Part shown: positions 6,430-8,658 of the stretch, piece after piece
Position numbering within the stretch: position 1 is the first letter of the stretch
How the letters are laid out: each line of letters opens with the position of its first letter
Source of the DNA: Pseudomonadota bacterium
GTDB lineage: Bacteria > Pseudomonadota > Gammaproteobacteria > Enterobacterales > Enterobacteriaceae
Length of the DNA: 8,658 nucleotides
Direction of reading: 5' to 3'
Assembly (NCBI GenBank): GCA_023425455.1
Contig: JAFACP010000065.1
Coordinates: forward strand, 1-8,658
Translations under genes and position numbers: made by a program
The notes under the pieces: generated by a model
The model's input: only the letters and a program-made list of their open reading frames with translations
What the model was told of the DNA's origin: nothing
The model's database searches: none

Positions 6430-7379
6430 TGGCCAAATTAGTGACGTGGATGAATAACGCCCGGGTCGGCGAGCTGACCCGGCAGGCGAACGGCGCGCAC
6501 AGCTTTAAGTATGCCAGCGACTGGCTCTCACACCCTTATGCCCGGCCGTTATCGCTCTCTCTGCCGCTGCAGGTCGGCAATATCACCTCCGCCGCCGTAT
6601 ACAATTTTTTCGATAACCTGCTGCCGGACAGCCCGCAGGTGCGGGACAGGATAGTCAAACGCTATCGGGCACGCTCGAAGCAACCCTTTGATCTACTCGC
6701 GGAAGTGGGCAGGGACAGCGTAGGCGCCGTGACGCTACTGCCGGCCGACTCGCTGATGGATACCCCGGAAATGGTGTGGGAGGCGCTCAGCGAAGCAAAG
6801 CTGGAAGCGGTGCTGTCGGCCTATAAAGCCGATATTCCGCTGGGGATGATCAACGAAGAGAATGATTTTCGCATCTCGGTGGCCGGCGCGCAGGAGAAAA
6901 CGGCGCTGCTGAAGGTAGGGCCGCGCTGGTGCATTCCCAAAGGCACCACGCCCACCACGCATATTATTAAGCTGCCGATCGGTGAAATTAAACAGCCCAA
7001 TGCGACGCTGGATTTACGCGACAGCGTTGATAATGAATATCTGTGCCTGTCGCTGGCCAAAGCGCTTGGTTTTGCCGTGCCGGATGCAGAGATCGTCACG
7101 GCAGGCGCGGTACGGGCGCTGGCGGTTGCGCGTTTCGATCGCCGCTGGCGTGCCGATAATGCCGTTTTGCTGCGTCTGCCGCAGGAGGATATGTGTCAGG
7201 CGTTTGGTCTGCCGTCGTCGGTGAAATATGAATCTGACGGTGGTCCTGGCATCCGGCAGATCATGGACTTTTTGATGGGCTCCAGCGCGGCGCTTCACGA
7301 TCGTCATCAGTTTATGAAAGTTCGCAATGACGAATCACACAGAGCAGAGGTATCTGGAGCGAGCATGCCGCGAACGTGA
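6429..7379 (+). pseudogene. hipA: HipA Ser/Thr kinase toxin, 3'-truncated
   Basis: In E. coli HipA is a 440-residue kinase that phosphorylates glutamyl-tRNA synthetase (GltX), halting translation and promoting persistence. Here homology is close and without gaps from residue 1 to Lys297 (FLMGSSAALHDRHQFMK); the remaining 19 residues to the TGA at 7377 are unrelated. Retained are the N-terminal subdomain, the phosphorylatable Ser150 with its loop (RISVAGAQEKT) and the ATP-binding Lys181 (HIIKLP). Lost are the catalytic Asp309 and Asn314 (in the DGHAKN motif), the metal-binding Asp332 and the whole C-terminal helical part, so kinase activity is not expected. It is translationally coupled to hipB (TAATG). 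The break is about 200 bp before dif, whereas in E. coli hipA ends within about 100 bp of dif. The call of a broken toxin is firm; how it broke is inferred. Confidence 0.93.
6707..6714 (+). promoter_or_regulatory. KOPS octamer (GGGCAGGG)
   Basis: GGGCAGGG within hipA on the plus strand, about 810 bp before dif and pointing at it. It is the nearest FtsK-orienting site to dif in the window. Confidence 0.65.
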
Positions 7380-7523
7380 TGCCTGGAAAAGCAGTCGTGG
7401 TGGCCACGCTAATTATCAGATGGCAGTGTGATGGTATCAGCGCTGGAAAAAGAACTTTCAGAGGCCATCAACGACCAGAACAAGGATGACCACAAAACGC
7501 TGGATTCTGTCTTATTCCATTTA
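7320..7523. other. Unrecognised DNA between the hipA break and dif
   Basis: From 7320 the sequence no longer follows hipA. In E. coli the rest of hipA (about 430 bp) plus a short spacer would fill this position; here 204 bp of unrelated and increasingly AT-rich sequence leads to dif. It carries two small overlapping frames. No integrase, transposase or terminal repeat is seen. It may be the remnant of an element that inserted at dif, or the scar of a deletion; the sequence alone does not decide. Confidence 0.55.
7327..7431 (+). CDS. Possible 34-residue phage-like small protein
   Basis: An ATG at 7327 opens a 34-codon frame (MTNHTEQRYLERACRERDAW and on) to TGA at 7429-7431. It lies in a different frame from the truncated hipA tail and starts just after the homology break, so it may be native to the inserted DNA. 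The charged, helical composition with ERACRERDAW resembles small proteins of temperate phages, but I do not recognise a family. The only upstream ribosome-like bases are GAAAG at 7316-7320, within the last hipA codons. Coding status is uncertain. Confidence 0.3.
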   Translation: MTNHTEQRYLERACRERDAWKSSRGGHANYQMAV

Positions 7524-7643
7524 AGTGCGCATAATGTATATTATGTTAAATGGGATTGTCAGCCCCATACCAGAGCCTGCCTTGCAACTAACCCACCTTT
7601 CCACTGGCTCCTGAACTCACTTCCTCAGGATGTTGCTGGTTGA
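7431..7643 (+). CDS. Possible small ORF that reads across dif
   Basis: The ATG at 7431 overlaps the TGA of the previous small frame (TGATG), typical of coupled phage genes. The first 25 or so residues (MVSALEKELSEAINDQNKDD) are helical and protein-like. From about residue 32 the frame runs through dif (SAHNVYYVKW is dif read as codons) to a TGA at 7641, where composition is no longer convincing. Most likely it is the front of a gene cut at or near dif. No family recognised; a chance frame remains possible. Confidence 0.25.
   Translation: MVSALEKELSEAINDQNKDDHKTLDSVLFHLSAHNVYYVKWDCQPHTRACLATNPPFHWLLNSLPQDVAG
7524..7551 (+). other. dif: dif chromosome dimer resolution site (XerC/XerD)
   Basis: The 28 bp consist of AGTGCGCATAA (7524-7534, XerC arm), TGTATA (7535-7540, central region) and TTATGTTAAAT (7541-7551, XerD arm). 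This differs from the E. coli dif site as I know it only in the first base (A for G), where the proteobacterial consensus allows either purine. XerCD, activated by FtsK at the septum, recombines sister chromosomes here to resolve dimers. Supporting context: in E. coli dif lies next to the 3' end of hipA, as here, and three KOPS octamers to the left point at it. It is also the attachment site used by Xer-hijacking phages and genomic islands. The site has no visible lesion. Confidence 0.96.
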
Positions 7644-7648
7644 CAACC
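7638..7648. repeat. Perfect 11-bp palindrome
   Basis: GGTTG-A-CAACC is a perfect inverted repeat about 40 bp beyond the end of the chemoreceptor gene. A second small stem, CTCCC/GGGAG, lies at about 7655-7670. On the minus strand neither is followed by a T-run, so they are not a clear intrinsic terminator. Function unknown. Confidence 0.3.
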
Positions 7649-7685
7649 GATGGCTCCCTCTTTCGGGAGAACCACCGGCAACGTC

Positions 7686-8657
7686 TTAACGTGCGGCCTG
7701 CGCACTCAGCTGGAAGTAACGCACCGAATCACGCAGCATTTCACTCTGCTGGGTCATCGACTGGGCGGCAACAGCAGCCTGCTCGACAAGCGCCGCATTC
7801 TGCTGAGTTACCTGGTCCATCTGCTCAATCGCCACGCTAATCTCTTTGACTCCCTGATGCTGCTCAGTTGAAGCCGCAGAGATATCCGCCACAATGTCCG
7901 TAACCTGATTAACTGAAGTGACGATCTCTTTCATCGCCCGGCTGGCCGTATCGGCAAATCGCGAACCGTCGGTAATTTTTTCAACGGTTCCCTCAATCAG
8001 CGATTTGATCTGTTTCGCCGCGTCGGCACTTTTTTGCGCCAGATTGCGCACTTCACCTGCCACTACGGCGAAGCCTTTACCCTGCTCGCCTGCCCGTGCC
8101 GCCTCCACCGCGGCGTTAAGCGCCAGAATATTGGTCTGGAACGCGATCCCCTCAATGACCGAAATAATGTCGACGATTTTTTGCGAACTGTCGGCGATCT
8201 CCTGCATTCTGGCAAGCATATCGTGTACCTCCTGCCCGCCTTTTACCGCCGTCTGAGAGGTCATTCGCGCCAGTTCACTGGCTTTACGCGCATTATCGGC
8301 GTTACTTTTCACGTTCTCGGTAATTTGCTGCATATTAGCCGAGGTTTGTACCAGAGATGCCGCCTGCTCTTCGGTACGCTGCGATAGATCGCTATTCCCC
8401 TGCGCGATTTCACTGGCCGCCAGCGAAATGGACTCGCTACCGAGGTTAATGCCGTTCATGATACTGGCCAGTTTGCTGTTCATAAAACGGACCGTCGCCA
8501 GCAGGCTCCCGGTATCCTGCTCACGAATGGCGATATCTGCGGCCAGGTTACCGGCTGCGATCTCCTTCATGATCGAGACCGCATAGGCGGGTTCGCCCCC
8601 GAGCTGGCGGGAAAGATTGCGGGAAATAATCAGCGCGATGGCTCCGGTAGCAAGCAG
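7686..8657 (-). CDS. Methyl-accepting chemotaxis protein, C-terminal part (partial)
   Basis: The gene enters from the right edge; 323 residues are visible, ending at TAA (7688-7686). In order: the end of a transmembrane helix (LLATGAIALIIS), a HAMP domain (about visible residues 13-65, with EPAYAVSIMKEIAAGNL), a methylation-helix region (SDLSQRTEEQAASL), and the hairpin tip EGIAFQTNILALNAAVEAA followed by RAGEQGKGFAVVAGEVRNLA, the nearly invariant segment that binds CheA and CheW. The returning helix (STEQHQGVKEISVAIEQMD) follows. It is thus a membrane chemoreceptor signalling to the flagellar motor through CheA. The sensor domain lies outside the window, so the ligand is unknown. The C-terminus ends in SAQAAR without the NWETF-type pentapeptide that tethers CheR in Tsr and Tar. 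It lies across dif from the other genes and runs toward it. Confidence 0.95.
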   Translation of the reverse strand: MLATGAIALIISRNLSRQLGGEPAYAVSIMKEIAAGNLAADIAIREQDTGSLLATVRFMNSKLASIMNGINLGSESISLAASEIAQGNSDLSQRTEEQAASLVQTSANMQQITENVKSNADNARKASELARMTSQTAVKGGQEVHDMLARMQEIADSSQKIVDIISVIEGIAFQTNILALNAAVEAARAGEQGKGFAVVAGEVRNLAQKSADAAKQIKSLIEGTVEKITDGSRFADTASRAMKEIVTSVNQVTDIVADISAASTEQHQGVKEISVAIEQMDQVTQQNAALVEQAAVAAQSMTQQSEMLRDSVRYFQLSAQAAR

Positions 8658-8658
8658 T

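Noticed and set aside
7609..7630. TCCTGA/TCAGGA stem as terminator for the chemoreceptor gene
   Set aside because: Only 6 bp with a 10-nt loop and no T-run on the minus strand.
7320..7685. Insertion sequence at the hipA junction
   Set aside because: No transposase, no terminal inverted repeats and no target duplication could be seen.

Overview
The window reads as chromosomal DNA of an enteric bacterium (Enterobacteriaceae, close to the Enterobacter/Klebsiella/Kosakonia side rather than E. coli itself; the genus is a guess). UxaB, Tam, HipB and HipA all read as clear orthologues of E. coli proteins, coding density is high, and base composition is GC-rich apart from a short AT-rich patch near 7500-7560. 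The best anchor is a near-perfect copy of the 28-bp XerCD dif site at 7524-7551, which places the window at the replication terminus.

Layout, left to right: the end of a GGDEF gene (3-188); a GAF-GGDEF diguanylate cyclase gene broken by a one-base frameshift in a G-run (242-1206); a GNAT acetyltransferase (1287-1814); uxaB for tagaturonate reductase with a strong terminator (1932-3418); a RimJ/RimL-type GNAT gene on the minus strand with its own terminator (3455-4071); a divergent pair of co-directional GNAT genes (4187-5108); a tam gene on the minus strand with an in-frame internal deletion that removes the SAM-binding loop (5169-5765); about 320 bp without a recognisable gene; three evenly phased HipB operators over a promoter (6083-6156); hipB (6169-6429); a 3'-truncated hipA (6429-7379); about 200 bp of unrecognised DNA; dif; and on the far side a methyl-accepting chemotaxis protein gene on the minus strand, cut by the window edge (7686-8657).

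Gene order and orientation follow the E. coli K-12 terminus (dgcF/yneF, uxaB, tam, then hipBA, then dif, read in the inverted direction). The lsr autoinducer-2 operon, which in E. coli lies between tam and hipBA, and yneE, which lies between uxaB and tam, are absent; GNAT genes occupy the uxaB-tam gap. Three KOPS octamers (GGGNAGGG) lie left of dif, all on the plus strand pointing at it, as FtsK-directed segregation requires.

The most notable feature is decay around the terminus. Three genes carry inactivating lesions of different kinds: a frameshifted diguanylate cyclase, a Tam without its SAM motif, and a HipA cut exactly where homology stops at Lys297, before the catalytic Asp. The hipB antitoxin gene and its operators look intact, so the locus is probably an orphan antitoxin/autorepressor next to dif. 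The foreign DNA between the hipA break and dif suggests a past insertion or rearrangement at the XerCD site. I see no convincing wholly new system; the dif/hipA junction is the most interesting structure.
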